Of a DNA stretch of 39,534 nt, positions 18,853 to 27,921 are shown one piece after another (position 1 is the stretch's first letter; each line of letters opens with the position of its first letter). The DNA is from Gallionella sp. (lineage in GTDB: Bacteria > Pseudomonadota > Gammaproteobacteria > Burkholderiales > Gallionellaceae): contig JAQTTV010000030.1 in the NCBI GenBank assembly GCA_028710565.1, forward strand, positions 1 to 39,534, read 5' to 3'. The translations under genes and the position numbers were made by a program. The notes beneath the pieces were generated by a model. The model was not told the origin of the DNA, did no database searches, and saw nothing but the letters and a program-made list of their open reading frames with translations.

Positions 18853-19782
18853 TTAGTGACTCTCGGCTGAGAAAACCAAATAACTGGAATAAACCACGCC
18901 AATAAAAACTGGAATCAGAATAATCGGCGGTGTTTTGGTGAAAAACATGAAGTCTATGCCTGCCGTCATCAGGGGTTGCAGGTAAATAAAAATCATAGAT
19001 TGACTGGGTGCGAGATACTTTAATGCTTTAAAACTCAAAAAATAAGTCAACGCCGTTGAGATCACAATCTCAAATACGATTTGTGCAAAATGTAGATCGG
19101 ATGCCATCGCGTAATCCACTATCAATCCTAACTGGTCTGTCGCCATTGCACACAAAGCAAAACCGCCCAAAAACAACATGCTGGCGGAAATAATTTGCGA
19201 TGGAAAGCCTGTTTTAACCAACGTTTTAGTTAATACGGTCGAAATACATAGCGTGACAACACTTGCAAATATCAACAAGTCGCCTAGTTTCGCGCCAGAA
19301 ATATGCCCTTTGCTGTTAGACAAGGTCAGTAGTACGATCATGCTAAAACCTAGTAATGCGCCCATTATTTTGCGCCAAGCGAATGTTTCTACTCTAAACA
19401 GGATAGAAATCAATGCTGCTGTCACGGGAATTAAATTCATAATCACCGAAGTATTAAGTGGAGTAGATAGTTTCAGCCCATTCAAAAACAAAATTTGATT
19501 AATAAAGTAGCCAAAGAAAGCGATGCTAATCAAGATTTTGAAATGGGAAAACTTAACGGATCCTTTAATATTAGGAAAGAAAATAATAAACAACAACAAT
19601 CCACCCAGTACGCCACGCACGCCCCCTAAGACCAATGGCGGAACGACTGTCATGACTTCCTTTGCAACAAAAAAATGTATACAAAAAGTTAGGGACACAA
19701 TGAAGCTCATAAGCCCACCTATGAGTTTATTATTCTGTTTAAGTTGGGTAAAAAAACCAGTTGAAGTTGTCATCGTTGTCAT
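18853..19782 (-). CDS. EamA/DMT-superfamily transporter
   Basis: 309 aa with about ten hydrophobic spans in two homologous halves, as expected for EamA proteins. Helix 1 is LIGGLMSFIVSLTFCIHFF and later segments show the typical proline-glycine rich motif (ALKYLAPSQSMIFIYLQPL), which marks the conserved end of the second EamA repeat. Substrate cannot be told: relatives export amino acids, nucleosides or other metabolites. The sequence is more AT-rich than its neighbours. It is about 80 bases downstream of mtnA on the same strand. No clear ribosome binding site is seen; internal ATGs 3 codons later are also possible. Confidence 0.88.
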   Translation of the reverse strand: MTTMTTSTGFFTQLKQNNKLIGGLMSFIVSLTFCIHFFVAKEVMTVVPPLVLGGVRGVLGGLLLFIIFFPNIKGSVKFSHFKILISIAFFGYFINQILFLNGLKLSTPLNTSVIMNLIPVTAALISILFRVETFAWRKIMGALLGFSMIVLLTLSNSKGHISGAKLGDLLIFASVVTLCISTVLTKTLVKTGFPSQIISASMLFLGGFALCAMATDQLGLIVDYAMASDLHFAQIVFEIVISTALTYFLSFKALKYLAPSQSMIFIYLQPLMTAGIDFMFFTKTPPIILIPVFIGVVYSSYLVFSAESH

Positions 19783-19861
19783 TGTGTCAGAGTGAATGTA
19801 TTTAGGGCTTGCTTATGGTGCAAATGGCTGCACCTCGTGTTTTTATCAAAAGTAATTTGGT

Positions 19862-20941
19862 CTAAGTCAACAGTTTTGCCATCCCCACTTCATTCGCAGC
19901 GACCATACCCTTTTCGGTAATCAAGCCTGTGACGAGTCGGGCGGGGGTGACATCAAAGCTATAATTTGCAGCGCGGCAGCCTGCTGGCGTGATCCGCACG
20001 GTACAAATTTCGCCCTCGTCCGTTTGCCCCGTGATATGGGTCACTTCATTTTCTGCGCGTTGTTCGATGGGAATTTCTGCTACGCCGTCTTGTAAGGTCC
20101 AATCTATGGTCGAGGTCGGTAGTGCGACATAAAACGGCACGTGGTTATCGAAGGCGGCGAGGGCTTTGAGGTAAGTGCCGATTTTATTGCACACATCGCC
20201 GCGTGCGGTGGCGCGGTCACAGCCCACAATCGCCAAATCCACCCAGCCGTGCTGCATCAAATGCCCGCCCGTGTTATCCACAATCAGCGTGTGCGGGATG
20301 CCATGTTGCGCCAATTCCCACGCGGTCAAGCTCGCGCCTTGGTTGCGCGGACGGGTTTCATCTACCCAAACGTGCAACGGAATGCCCGCATCATACGCGG
20401 CATAAATTGGCGCAAGTGCTGTTCCCCAATCCACCGTCGCCAACCAACCCGCGTTGCAATGCGTGAGGATATTGACGGGCTTGCCTGTGCGTTGATATGC
20501 CGCCTGAATCAGCGGCAAACCGTGTTGCCCAATGGCGGCATTCACGGCGACATCTTCATCTGCCATTTGTCCTGCCTCTAGCCAAGCAGCTTCGGCGCGC
20601 TGCTCTGCCGCCAATGGCGATAAAATTGCCCGCATCCGTTCCACCGCCCAACGCAAATTCACTGCTGTGGGGCGCGCTTTGAGCAACATATCGCACGTCG
20701 CGGTCAACGCTGCATCCGAAGCGTGATGACGCATGGACAACGCCACGCCGTAAGCCGCGGTCACCCCAATCAGCGGTGCACCGCGCACCTGCATATCGCG
20801 AATCGCCCGCTCGGCATCGCGCATGGAATGCAGCTTCACCGTGGTAAAAAAGTGCGGGAGTTGAGTTTGGTCGATGATTTCCACCGCCAAATTGTCCGCA
20901 GTCACCCATAGGCTGCGATAGGGAAGGTTATTGATTTTCAT
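19862..20941 (-). CDS. mtnA: S-methyl-5-thioribose-1-phosphate isomerase
   Basis: 359 aa, normal family length. The enzyme converts methylthioribose-1-phosphate to methylthioribulose-1-phosphate in methionine salvage. Visible are [15 protein letters not shown] near 51, the catalytic cysteine C162 in [10 protein letters not shown], the [16 protein letters not shown] segment near 195 and the catalytic aspartate D242 in [19 protein letters not shown]; two cysteines in that last block are unusual substitutions to note. No Shine-Dalgarno is evident upstream of the ATG. It lies downstream of apt, which recycles the adenine released from methylthioadenosine, a sensible metabolic pairing. The other mtn genes are not in the window. 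Confidence 0.96.
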   Translation of the reverse strand: MKINNLPYRSLWVTADNLAVEIIDQTQLPHFFTTVKLHSMRDAERAIRDMQVRGAPLIGVTAAYGVALSMRHHASDAALTATCDMLLKARPTAVNLRWAVERMRAILSPLAAEQRAEAAWLEAGQMADEDVAVNAAIGQHGLPLIQAAYQRTGKPVNILTHCNAGWLATVDWGTALAPIYAAYDAGIPLHVWVDETRPRNQGASLTAWELAQHGIPHTLIVDNTGGHLMQHGWVDLAIVGCDRATARGDVCNKIGTYLKALAAFDNHVPFYVALPTSTIDWTLQDGVAEIPIEQRAENEVTHITGQTDEGEICTVRITPAGCRAANYSFDVTPARLVTGLITEKGMVAANEVGMAKLLT

Positions 20942-20957
20942 AATGTTTATTTATTTT

Positions 20958-21025
20958 GTAGGGACAGACCTATGTGTCTGCCCTGCGTTCTCAACAACAG
21001 GGCGCACACGCAGGTGCGCTCCTAC
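20958..21025. repeat. Palindromic GTAGG…CCTAC repeat between apt and mtnA
   Basis: The left part starts GTAGGGACAGACC and contains the pair CAGAC…GTCTG; the right part ends GTGCGCTCCTAC. The outer ends GTAGG and CCTAC are inverted. Similar GTAGGGGCG/CGCCCCTAC-type elements are common between genes in gammaproteobacteria (general knowledge). The TAG stop of apt (21022-21024) lies inside the right arm. Confidence 0.6.
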
Positions 21026-21549
21026 TCCCCCGCAAATTCGCACAAGGCAAAGACTTGTTGCCCTTGTTTTTCCAATCTTGCTCGTCCGCCCACATCAGGT
21101 AAGTCAATCACAAAGCAGCATTCCACTACCACACCGCCCATGGATTCAATCAGTTTCACTGCCGCTTCCGCTGTGCCACCCGTGGCAATCAAATCATCGA
21201 CCAACAACACGCGATCCCCAGGTTGTATCGCATCCACATGAATTTCAATGCGATCTTTGCCATATTCCAATTCGTAATCACATCCCACCACTTCCGCTGG
21301 GAGCTTGCCCTTTTTGCGTATTGGCACAAATCCCAACTCCAGCGCGTATGCAACAGGTGCACCAACGATAAAACCACGCGATTCAATTCCCGCGATTTTG
21401 TCGATGTTCATATTTTGATAGCGATGGCAGATTTCTTGCACCGTGGTGCGTAAACCTATGGGGTCTTTGAGCAAGGTGGTGATGTCGCGAAACATAATAC
21501 CTTGATGGGGATAATGCGGGATGGTTCGGATGCGAGATTTGATAGGCAT
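21022..21549 (-). CDS. apt: Adenine phosphoribosyltransferase
   Basis: 175 aa from the ATG at 21549 (MPIKSRIRTIPHYPHQGIMFRD), matching the usual start of short Apt proteins; an ATG at 21594 would add 15 residues. It salvages adenine to AMP with PRPP. The N-terminal block GIMFRDITTLLKDP, the AGIESRGFIVGAPVA segment and the PRPP-binding motif VLLVDDLIATGGTAEAA are all present. No strong ribosome binding site supports either start. The stop codon lies inside the arm of a dispersed palindromic repeat, so the last residues (FAGE) may have been set by the repeat's insertion. Confidence 0.95.
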   Translation of the reverse strand: MPIKSRIRTIPHYPHQGIMFRDITTLLKDPIGLRTTVQEICHRYQNMNIDKIAGIESRGFIVGAPVAYALELGFVPIRKKGKLPAEVVGCDYELEYGKDRIEIHVDAIQPGDRVLLVDDLIATGGTAEAAVKLIESMGGVVVECCFVIDLPDVGGRARLEKQGQQVFALCEFAGE

Positions 21550-21594
21550 GATGCGTGCAGGTGCTGAAAATAAGGAGCGGCGAGTATCGCGCAT

Positions 21595-21860
21595 AATGTG
21601 GTTACTCGGCTAGTGCTTTAACAAACAAATATTCAACATTTACAACACCCCACACTCTGCAAAAAATAGATACGTCAATTAGGCCAAATGCATATATGGC
21701 AATAGAACAACCCTACATGTTGAATCCCGTAGCGAAAATACGGCAAGATGGCCTTCATCACAAGCTACTAAATGAATTTGCACTCTCAATAAGAATATGA
21801 TGTACTGGCATACTCCCAAAGACCATTTAAACCTATCCTTAAGATTCAAGGAGTCCGCGA
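21595..21860. other. AT-rich intergenic stretch without a gene
   Basis: Between apt and the first expansin-like gene, about 260 bases hold no supported ORF. The minus strand has a TTGACG and several AT-rich segments, but no spaced -10 that I would defend. The region may hold the apt promoter. Confidence 0.45.
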
Positions 21861-22922
21861 TTATTGTGATGTTCGACTATTGACCAATTGATCTAAATTC
21901 TGATTGTCAGGCGAAGGATCTTCCACATCTGTTTCATCCTGAGTTTCATCTGGTACATCATCCTGCGTATTCACATTGTCTGATGTACGGCTATTGACCA
22001 GCTGATCTAGATTACGTGCATCGGGCAGTTGATCTTGTGTCGGCACATTATCTTGCGGGTTCACCTCTACGGAAGGCGCAGGTTTCGGAACATATGAGGG
22101 GCGTACCTCCGCTGATGCAATCCGCCTAGAGGCAAGTTGACGTGCTTGCGGCACGATAGGCTTTTCATCTCGCATCGCATATTGCACGTCCGTAGGCACT
22201 TCAGGCGCACTTTCAAAAGGAAATTGGTTTTTCCCCTCTATCGTTCCCCCCGCCAATAATTCAATGTTTTTATCGACAAAACTATGACCAAACATATCCG
22301 TCACCCGAAAGGTAAACGGCCCTACGCCCAAACCTGGTTTCTTTTGCACAAAATAGTTGTACTTAGCACGCTCTATATTGCTCCAAGTGCCATCTGGTTT
22401 AAGATATTCGAGTTTTGCCACAGGATTCCGGTGATTACGGATTTGCACACCCGCCCACCAAGCATTACTCCCTGCTTTAAAATGGTATTGCACCATGGTA
22501 TTAAGCGCGGGAGAAAGTATATGCCAGCGCAAGGGTTCCCGCCCTCTCCTAATGTCAGCAACCTTTTCAAATGCTTCTTGATTTAAGTCCAGCTCACCTG
22601 GTTTACAGCTGCCGCAGGTATCTACCACTCGTACCACCGCTTCCCCCTTAGGACCGATCACTCGCAAGTACGCCCCACACATAGCTGAGCCATCGTAGTC
22701 AGCCACACCCAACGCAGTGGTCATGGTGTAATCAAAATTATCCCCCATCGAACATGAAGCTGCCGCATTCGCATGGTAGTAGGTAGACAAACCTTGATGA
22801 AGAATAGGGGCTGCATCGGCAACACCACACACCACACAACAAACAAAGATAATACATATTAGATAGCGCGAGATGCGATTTCCGTCCTGTGGCAGACTGT
22901 TGTGCTGGTGTGTTAAAGACAT
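21861..22922 (-). CDS. Secreted expansin-like protein with extended acidic C-terminal tail
   Basis: 353 aa. A hydrophobic stretch at 20-37 looks like a signal sequence. The DPBB domain (about 42-135) has D101 in VRVVDTCGSC, aligning with the essential aspartate of bacterial expansin EXLX1. The C-terminal expansin domain (about 140-235) keeps the cellulose-binding aromatics W155, W156 (SNAWWAGVQIRNH) and Y188 (KYNYFV). Expansins loosen cell-wall polysaccharide without hydrolysis. After ~250 there is a low-complexity acidic tail in which NLDQLVNSRTS occurs at 304-314 and 342-352. It follows a related gene by 55 bases, so the pair is probably one operon and a duplication. Confidence 0.88.
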   Translation of the reverse strand: MSLTHQHNSLPQDGNRISRYLICIIFVCCVVCGVADAAPILHQGLSTYYHANAAASCSMGDNFDYTMTTALGVADYDGSAMCGAYLRVIGPKGEAVVRVVDTCGSCKPGELDLNQEAFEKVADIRRGREPLRWHILSPALNTMVQYHFKAGSNAWWAGVQIRNHRNPVAKLEYLKPDGTWSNIERAKYNYFVQKKPGLGVGPFTFRVTDMFGHSFVDKNIELLAGGTIEGKNQFPFESAPEVPTDVQYAMRDEKPIVPQARQLASRRIASAEVRPSYVPKPAPSVEVNPQDNVPTQDQLPDARNLDQLVNSRTSDNVNTQDDVPDETQDETDVEDPSPDNQNLDQLVNSRTSQ

Positions 22923-22977
22923 CTCATTCTTTCTGAAACATAAGGAAGGGCTAACACGACCGCTTCAATTTGGCGAG

Positions 22978-23673
22978 TTAAGGAGTAGGGGAAACGGAAG
23001 TGGGAAACTGCTGCGTGCCCGCGATTAAAACACCAGTTTTAAGCGGAATATCTTTATCCACCAAACTATTACCGTAGAAATCCGTTACCCGAAAGGTGTA
23101 AGGACCTGCGCCCATTCTAGGCTTTTTTTGGACAAAATAATTATAAGCCATGCGCGGGATTGCAACCCATATCCCCTCTGAATTTTGAAATTCTAACTTA
23201 GCAATCGGATTGCGATGATTTAAAATTTGCACACTGGTGCAAAAGGCATTACTTCCCTTTTTGAAGCGATATTGCACAGGCGTTTCTAAGAGAGGCGACT
23301 CGATTTGCCATGTCGTCCGTTCCCGACCTTTTCTCAGATCAGCAACCTGTGCAAAGGCTTGTTTACTTAAGTCCAGCCCACCTGCTTTGCAGCCAGGACA
23401 GCCATCCACCACACGCACCACCACTTCCCCTTTTGACCCCTTAACGCGCAAATAAGCCCCGCACAGCGCGGCTTTGTTGTAATCGCGACGATTAACAGCG
23501 GCAACCATCAGGTCTTTCGCATTCGCATCAAAGGAACACTGACCTTTGCCCGTGGCCTTATAGTAAGAAGATATCCCCTGATGTACGGGTGAATTATGCT
23601 GTTGAGCAACGGTAGTATCTTCTGCATACGCAGCACTACAACAAAGCCACAAAATAAATAATCGAAAAAACAT
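22978..23673 (-). CDS. Secreted expansin-like protein lacking the cellulose-binding tryptophans
   Basis: 231 aa from the ATG at 23673, which has a GGGAGGA site; the frame is open further upstream. Signal peptide MFFRLFILWLCCSAAYA. The DPBB domain keeps D90 (VRVVDGCPGC) and shares most of its length with the neighbouring paralogue (SNA…VQI.NHRNP.AKLE, YNYFVQKKP, GPYTFRVTD). At the position of the WW pair it has F144 and C145 (SNAFCTSVQ); Y177 is kept. It lacks the long acidic tail. Loss of the two tryptophans suggests a different polysaccharide ligand or a changed role. It lies just downstream of fabG, 62 bases away. Confidence 0.87.
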   Translation of the reverse strand: MFFRLFILWLCCSAAYAEDTTVAQQHNSPVHQGISSYYKATGKGQCSFDANAKDLMVAAVNRRDYNKAALCGAYLRVKGSKGEVVVRVVDGCPGCKAGGLDLSKQAFAQVADLRKGRERTTWQIESPLLETPVQYRFKKGSNAFCTSVQILNHRNPIAKLEFQNSEGIWVAIPRMAYNYFVQKKPRMGAGPYTFRVTDFYGNSLVDKDIPLKTGVLIAGTQQFPTSVSPTP

Positions 23674-23735
23674 GGTGTTCTCCTCCCTTATAATAAATCG
23701 GTCAGCGTGCTGCAATATGATGCATAGGATACTTA

Positions 23736-24479
23736 CTACGCCATATACATCCCACCATTGACGTGCAAGGTTGTGCCTGTGATATAGGACGCACTGGGGC
23801 TGGCTAAAAAGCCTACCGCCGCTGCGATATCATCAGGCGTACCTAGGCGTTTCAAAGGCACATGTTCCACCAATTTTTTACGGAGTTCTTCACTCAAGGC
23901 GTGGGTCATATCGGTGTCGATAAAGCCAGGTGCGATGCAGTTTACGGTGATATTGCGGCTGCCGATTTCTTGTGCAAGGGATTTGGTGAAACCGATCATG
24001 CCCGCTTTTGACGCGGCGTAATTGGCTTGCCCTGCGTTGCCCATGCTACCGACTACGGAAGAGATACTGATGATGCGCCCCGTGCGGGCTTTCATCATGG
24101 CGCGCAACACGGCGCGGGACAGGCGGAACACCGATTTCAAATTGGTGGTCAGTACGTCGTCCCATTCTTCGTCGGTCATACGCGCCAACAAATTGTCACG
24201 GGTGATGCCCGCGTTGTTGACCAAAATAGAGATTTCGCCGAATTGACTGCGCAACGCCGCCAATACTGCCTCGGTTTGCGCCACGTCATTGACGTTCAAC
24301 GCCATGCCCGCGCCTTGGATATTTGCCGCCGCGAGGTAATCGCTAATCGCTTGCGCGCCTTTTTCGCTGGTGGCTGTACCGATGACGGTTGCACCTTGTT
24401 TACCCAACTCCAACGCGATGGCTTGACCGATACCACGGCTTGCGCCCGTCACGAGGGCGATTTGTCCTTGTAATGTCAT
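23736..24479 (-). CDS. fabG: 3-oxoacyl-ACP reductase
   Basis: 247 aa short-chain dehydrogenase of normal FabG length. NADPH-binding TGASRGIGQAIA near 14-25, NNAGITRDNLLARM near 86, catalytic serine in ISISSVVGSMGN and the YAASKAG tyrosine-lysine pair are present, and the C-terminus TGTTLHVNGGMYM is typical. It reduces 3-oxoacyl-ACP in fatty acid elongation. A GGGAGGA site precedes the ATG. It follows fabD after a MITE-like repeat. In most gammaproteobacteria acpP and fabF follow; here the next gene is an expansin-like gene. Confidence 0.96.
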   Translation of the reverse strand: MTLQGQIALVTGASRGIGQAIALELGKQGATVIGTATSEKGAQAISDYLAAANIQGAGMALNVNDVAQTEAVLAALRSQFGEISILVNNAGITRDNLLARMTDEEWDDVLTTNLKSVFRLSRAVLRAMMKARTGRIISISSVVGSMGNAGQANYAASKAGMIGFTKSLAQEIGSRNITVNCIAPGFIDTDMTHALSEELRKKLVEHVPLKRLGTPDDIAAAVGFLASPSASYITGTTLHVNGGMYMA

Positions 24480-24530
24480 TTTTTATTCCTCCCAAGAAGT
24501 ATTGTTGTGGGTATGTTCCCACTTACCATA

Positions 24531-24636
24531 TTCCCTCCCCCTTGCAGGGGGAGGGTTAAGGTGGGGGTAGAAATCGTCATACGGATGCAAACTTTCAACC
24601 CCCATCCCAGCCTTCCCCCTGCTAGGGGGAAGGAGT
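24531..24636. repeat. MITE-like palindromic element, copy B
   Basis: About 106 bp in the fabD-fabG gap. Two G/C hairpins (CCCTCCCCCTTGCAGGGGGAG and CTTCCCCCTGCTAGGGGGAAG in outline) flank a linker with GTAGAAATCGTC and GGATGCAAACTTTCAACCCC. Its right end lies 5 bases before the fabD stop codon. It is roughly 90% identical by eye to the reverse complement of the element at 30894-30999 and also matches 5803-5909. Confidence 0.85.
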
Positions 24637-24640
24637 TAAT

Positions 24641-25573
24641 CTATGCCAACATCGCCAATGCCGCCGTCAAGCTCGCGCCGTCATGCAGCGTTAAGGCTTG
24701 TTGGCGGGTGTCGATGCGTTTGTTTAAGCCGCCCAGAATTTTGCCTGGGGCGCATTCTGCATTGTGGGTCATACCTTGATTGCCAAATGCCAACACGGTT
24801 TCCACCCAACGCACGGGGGAGAACAATTGACGGACCAGCGCGTCTTTGATTTGCGCAGGATCGGTATAGGCCGCCACATCGGCGTTGTGCAACACAGGAA
24901 TTGCGGGGGCTTGCACCGCAATGCCATCTAAGTAAACACGAAACAGTTCGGCCGCGCCGCGCAATAAACTGCAATGCGACGGCACGCTCATCGGCAACAT
25001 AATGGCGCGTTTAGCACCCTTTTCTTTTGCCAATGCCATACCGCGTTCTACCGCAGCACGATTACCCGCGATCACCACTTGCCCAACGGAGTTGTAATTC
25101 ACCGCTTCCAATACTTCGCCTTGCGCACCTTCGATACACACGGCGCGCACCGCGTCATCGTCCAAGCCCAAAATCGCCGCAATGCCGCCCACACCTTCTG
25201 GTACGGCGTTTTGCATACATTGCGCACGATAGCGTACCAGCGGCAAAGCATCCGCAAAAGACAATGCGCCCGCCGCCACCAAGGCGGTGTATTCGCCCAA
25301 GCTGTGTCCCGCCATCAGGCTAGGCGCAGCACCTTGTTGCGCTTGCCATGCACGATACACCGCCACGCCAGCGGTCAGCATAATCGGTTGCGTGTTGACC
25401 GTCGCGTTCAATTCCGCGTCCGTGCCATCTTGCACCAATTGCCATAAATCTTGTTTCAATACGTCCGAGGCTTCCACAAACGTGTCGCGTACCACAGGGA
25501 AATCCCCATACCCATTCATCATCCCGCGAGATTGCGAGCCTTGACCAGGAAATACAAAAGCAAAAGTTGTCAT
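24641..25573 (-). CDS. fabD: Malonyl-CoA:ACP transacylase
   Basis: 310 aa, standard length. It loads malonyl groups from CoA onto ACP. Visible are FPGQGSQSRGMM near 8, the nucleophile serine S91 in GHSLGEYTALVA, the arginine segment LVRYRAQCMQNAVPEGVGG near 118 and the histidine in PMSVPSHCSLL. It sits in plsX-fabH-fabD-fabG order on the minus strand. The region immediately 5' of its ATG is a TTAGTCGTTAGT-type repeat, and no Shine-Dalgarno can be seen (GACTAAAAACATG), so its translation start may depend on coupling or on an unstructured leader. Confidence 0.96.
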   Translation of the reverse strand: MTTFAFVFPGQGSQSRGMMNGYGDFPVVRDTFVEASDVLKQDLWQLVQDGTDAELNATVNTQPIMLTAGVAVYRAWQAQQGAAPSLMAGHSLGEYTALVAAGALSFADALPLVRYRAQCMQNAVPEGVGGIAAILGLDDDAVRAVCIEGAQGEVLEAVNYNSVGQVVIAGNRAAVERGMALAKEKGAKRAIMLPMSVPSHCSLLRGAAELFRVYLDGIAVQAPAIPVLHNADVAAYTDPAQIKDALVRQLFSPVRWVETVLAFGNQGMTHNAECAPGKILGGLNKRIDTRQQALTLHDGASLTAALAMLA

Positions 25574-25576
25574 GTT

Positions 25577-25740
25577 TTTAGTCGTTAGTTGTTAGCTATT
25601 AGTCGTTAGTTGATGGTCGTTAGTTGATGGTCGTTAGTCGTTAGCTATTCATAGTTAGTGGTTAGTTTGGATGGCATTGACTGCTGCGATTACCAACGGT
25701 TTTAACTAACCACTAACGGCTAGGAGCTAACGACTAACGC
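25577..25740. repeat. TTAGTCGTTAG-type tandem and inverted repeat filling the fabH-fabD gap
   Basis: The left half repeats units such as TTAGTCGTTAGTTGATGG and TCGTTAGTTG, and the right half carries the inverse CTAACGACTAACG and AACTAACCACTAACGG, so the whole can fold into a long hairpin. It extends from 4 bases upstream of the fabD start to the base before the fabH stop codon. No other copy is seen in the window. Confidence 0.75.
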
Positions 25741-25741
25741 A

Positions 25742-26701
25742 TTACCAGCGTATCAGCATTGCGCCCCAAGTGAAGCCACCACCGACCGCTTCGAGCAAAA
25801 TGTGTTGTCCAGCTTGTATCCGCCCATCGCGCACAGCGGTATCCAGTGCCAGCGGAATCGAGGCAGACGACGTATTGCCATGGTGCGCCACGGTGACCAC
25901 CACCTTGTCCATCCCCAGCCCCAGCTTTTTCGCGGTAGCTTCCATAATACGGATATTGGCTTGATGGGGAATCAACCAGTCAATCTGGCTACCTTGCATC
26001 TGATTATCCGCCAACACTTCTTCTACCACTTCGCTCAGTACGGTGACCGCAAACTTAAACACCGCTTTGCCATCCATGGTGATAAAAGGTACGCCTTGCA
26101 CTGCGCCGTTATTGAGATTGCCTGATGCTTGCAACATGCCACGATGGCGACCATCGGCATGCAATTTCGCTGAAATTACCCCTGGAGTCTCGCTCGCCTG
26201 CAAAATCACTGCACCCGCGCCATCGCCAAACAGCACGCAAGTCGCACGATCCGTCCAGTCCAACATACGCGACATCACTTCCGCGCCGACGACCAATACG
26301 GTTTTAGCTTGACCACCGCGTATATACAAATCCGCCGTATTCAGTGCGTAGATAAACCCGCCACACACCGCCTGCACATCGAATGCCGCGCCGCCATTTT
26401 GTATGCCTAGTTTATCTTGCAAAATGCACGCGGTGCTGGGGAACATTTGGTCAGGCGAGGTCGTTGCGACGATAATCAGATCAATGTCGTTTGCGGCAAT
26501 CCCTGCGGCTTCAATCGCGCGCAAACTTGCTTGCAAACCCAGATCACTGGTCATCTCGCCTTCCGCTGCAAAATGCCGTTCCTGTATCCCGCTACGCGTG
26601 ACGATCCACTCGTTGGTGGTATCGACCTGCTTTTCCAAATCAAAATTTGTAACGGTTTTAGCGGGCAAATAACTGCCCGTCCCAATCACGCGTGAATACA
26701 T
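25742..26701 (-). CDS. fabH: Beta-ketoacyl-ACP synthase III
   Basis: 319 aa from the ATG at 26701 ([13 protein letters not shown]), the family's usual start; GGGGAGG lies upstream. The stop of plsX overlaps this start by one base (TGATG), so the two are translationally coupled. It condenses acetyl-CoA with malonyl-ACP to begin fatty acid synthesis. The triad is visible: C113 in [14 protein letters not shown], histidine in [10 protein letters not shown] and asparagine in [14 protein letters not shown]. Confidence 0.97.
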   Translation of the reverse strand: MYSRVIGTGSYLPAKTVTNFDLEKQVDTTNEWIVTRSGIQERHFAAEGEMTSDLGLQASLRAIEAAGIAANDIDLIIVATTSPDQMFPSTACILQDKLGIQNGGAAFDVQAVCGGFIYALNTADLYIRGGQAKTVLVVGAEVMSRMLDWTDRATCVLFGDGAGAVILQASETPGVISAKLHADGRHRGMLQASGNLNNGAVQGVPFITMDGKAVFKFAVTVLSEVVEEVLADNQMQGSQIDWLIPHQANIRIMEATAKKLGLGMDKVVVTVAHHGNTSSASIPLALDTAVRDGRIQAGQHILLEAVGGGFTWGAMLIRW

Positions 26702-27738
26702 CAAACCTCCCCTTGCGCTGTTTTCTGACGTTGTTCGTGCCACTTTTCAACATGGACACAAATATGTTGCAACATGCCACCGCGCGCTTCTTCGGCGGCT
26801 TTTTCAATGGCACACTTAAACCCGAATATATCCGCTGACCCATGGCTTTTCACCACAATTCCTTTTAACCCCAAAAAACTCGCACCATTATAACTACGTG
26901 GATCTAAACGATTTTTAAAGGCCCGAAGCACGGGACGCGCAATTAAAGCGGTCAGTTTAGTGAATCCATTTCGGGTAAATTCCTCTTTAAGCAGCCCCGT
27001 CATCATATGCACCACCCCTTCGGCGGTCTTGAGGGCAACATTCCCCACAAAGCCATCGCACACCACCAAATCCGTTTTGCCTTTGAAAATATCGTCACCT
27101 TCGACATTGCCATAGAAATTCAAATCACTGGCACGTAGCAATTCAGCAGCTTGTTTCACCACTTCATTGCCTTTAATGTCTTCACTGCCGATGTTAAGTA
27201 GACCCACTGTAGGATTGGGCTTATGCTCCAATGCGCTGACCAAGGTTGAACCCATCAAGGCAAATTGCAACAGATGTTCAGCCGTACAATCGGTATTGGC
27301 GCCTAGGTCCAGCATACAGACTTTGCCATTTTTGGTCGGCAAATAGGAAGCGATGGCGGGACGATCTATCCCTGGGATGGTTTTTAGGACGTAACGCGCC
27401 GTTGCCATCAGTGCGCCCGTATTGCCCGCACTGACGCAAGCAGCTGCTTCGCCATTTTTGACTAGATTGATACTGACACGCATCGAGGAATCTTTTTTCC
27501 CGCGCAACGCAGATTGTGGCTGCTCATCCATCGTCACCACTTGCGTGGCGGAATGAATACGCAAATGCGCACTGGTGGAAACGCCCAGATCACGCAATTC
27601 ACTTTCGATTGCATCGGGAATACCGACCAAAACGATGGTGTCGTGAGGATACTGCTCAAGATACTCAATAGCAGCGGGAACGGTGACCGTGATGCCGTGG
27701 TCTCCCCCCATTGCATCTATAGCTAATGTGACATCCAC
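26701..27738 (-). CDS. plsX: Phosphate acyltransferase
   Basis: 345 aa. It makes acyl-phosphate from acyl-ACP, the first dedicated step of phospholipid synthesis through PlsY. The N-terminal [24 protein letters not shown] near 100, [12 protein letters not shown] near 180, VEGDDIFKG and [17 protein letters not shown] blocks are diagnostic. It lies between rpmF and fabH, overlapping the fabH start by one base. A hairpin between rpmF and plsX may reduce read-through into it. Confidence 0.97.
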   Translation of the reverse strand: MDVTLAIDAMGGDHGITVTVPAAIEYLEQYPHDTIVLVGIPDAIESELRDLGVSTSAHLRIHSATQVVTMDEQPQSALRGKKDSSMRVSINLVKNGEAAACVSAGNTGALMATARYVLKTIPGIDRPAIASYLPTKNGKVCMLDLGANTDCTAEHLLQFALMGSTLVSALEHKPNPTVGLLNIGSEDIKGNEVVKQAAELLRASDLNFYGNVEGDDIFKGKTDLVVCDGFVGNVALKTAEGVVHMMTGLLKEEFTRNGFTKLTALIARPVLRAFKNRLDPRSYNGASFLGLKGIVVKSHGSADIFGFKCAIEKAAEEARGGMLQHICVHVEKWHEQRQKTAQGEV

Positions 27739-27892
27739 TCAGCAAATCCCTGACAATAAATTACAAAAAATTTGCAATACGAGATAAAAAACCGACATCT
27801 TTAAGTATGCTTTAACACACGCAACAAAAAAGCGACGGCAATAAACCGCGCTTAATCTATCGTTTTAAATCTCACTGCCGCACAAGAAAAAT

Positions 27893-27912
27893 GGACGATG
27901 CGAACATCGTCC
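27893..27912 (-). terminator. Hairpin with TTCG loop downstream of rpmF
   Basis: On the minus strand GGACGATG and CATCGTCC form a perfect 8-base stem closed by a TTCG tetraloop, followed by ATTTTTCTT. This is a good intrinsic terminator 3' of rpmF, located inside the rpmF-plsX operon, so it may act as a partial terminator. Confidence 0.75.
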
Positions 27913-27921
27913 ACTTAAGGT

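Noticed and set aside
18853..19782. Idea that the DMT transporter is a methylthioribose permease, because of mtnA
   Set aside because: The EamA family has too many substrates, and its different base composition argues against a fixed link.
24022..24473. Plus-strand ORFs opposite fabG, fabD and similar genes
   Set aside because: They are antisense frames to clearly coding genes, with unnatural composition.
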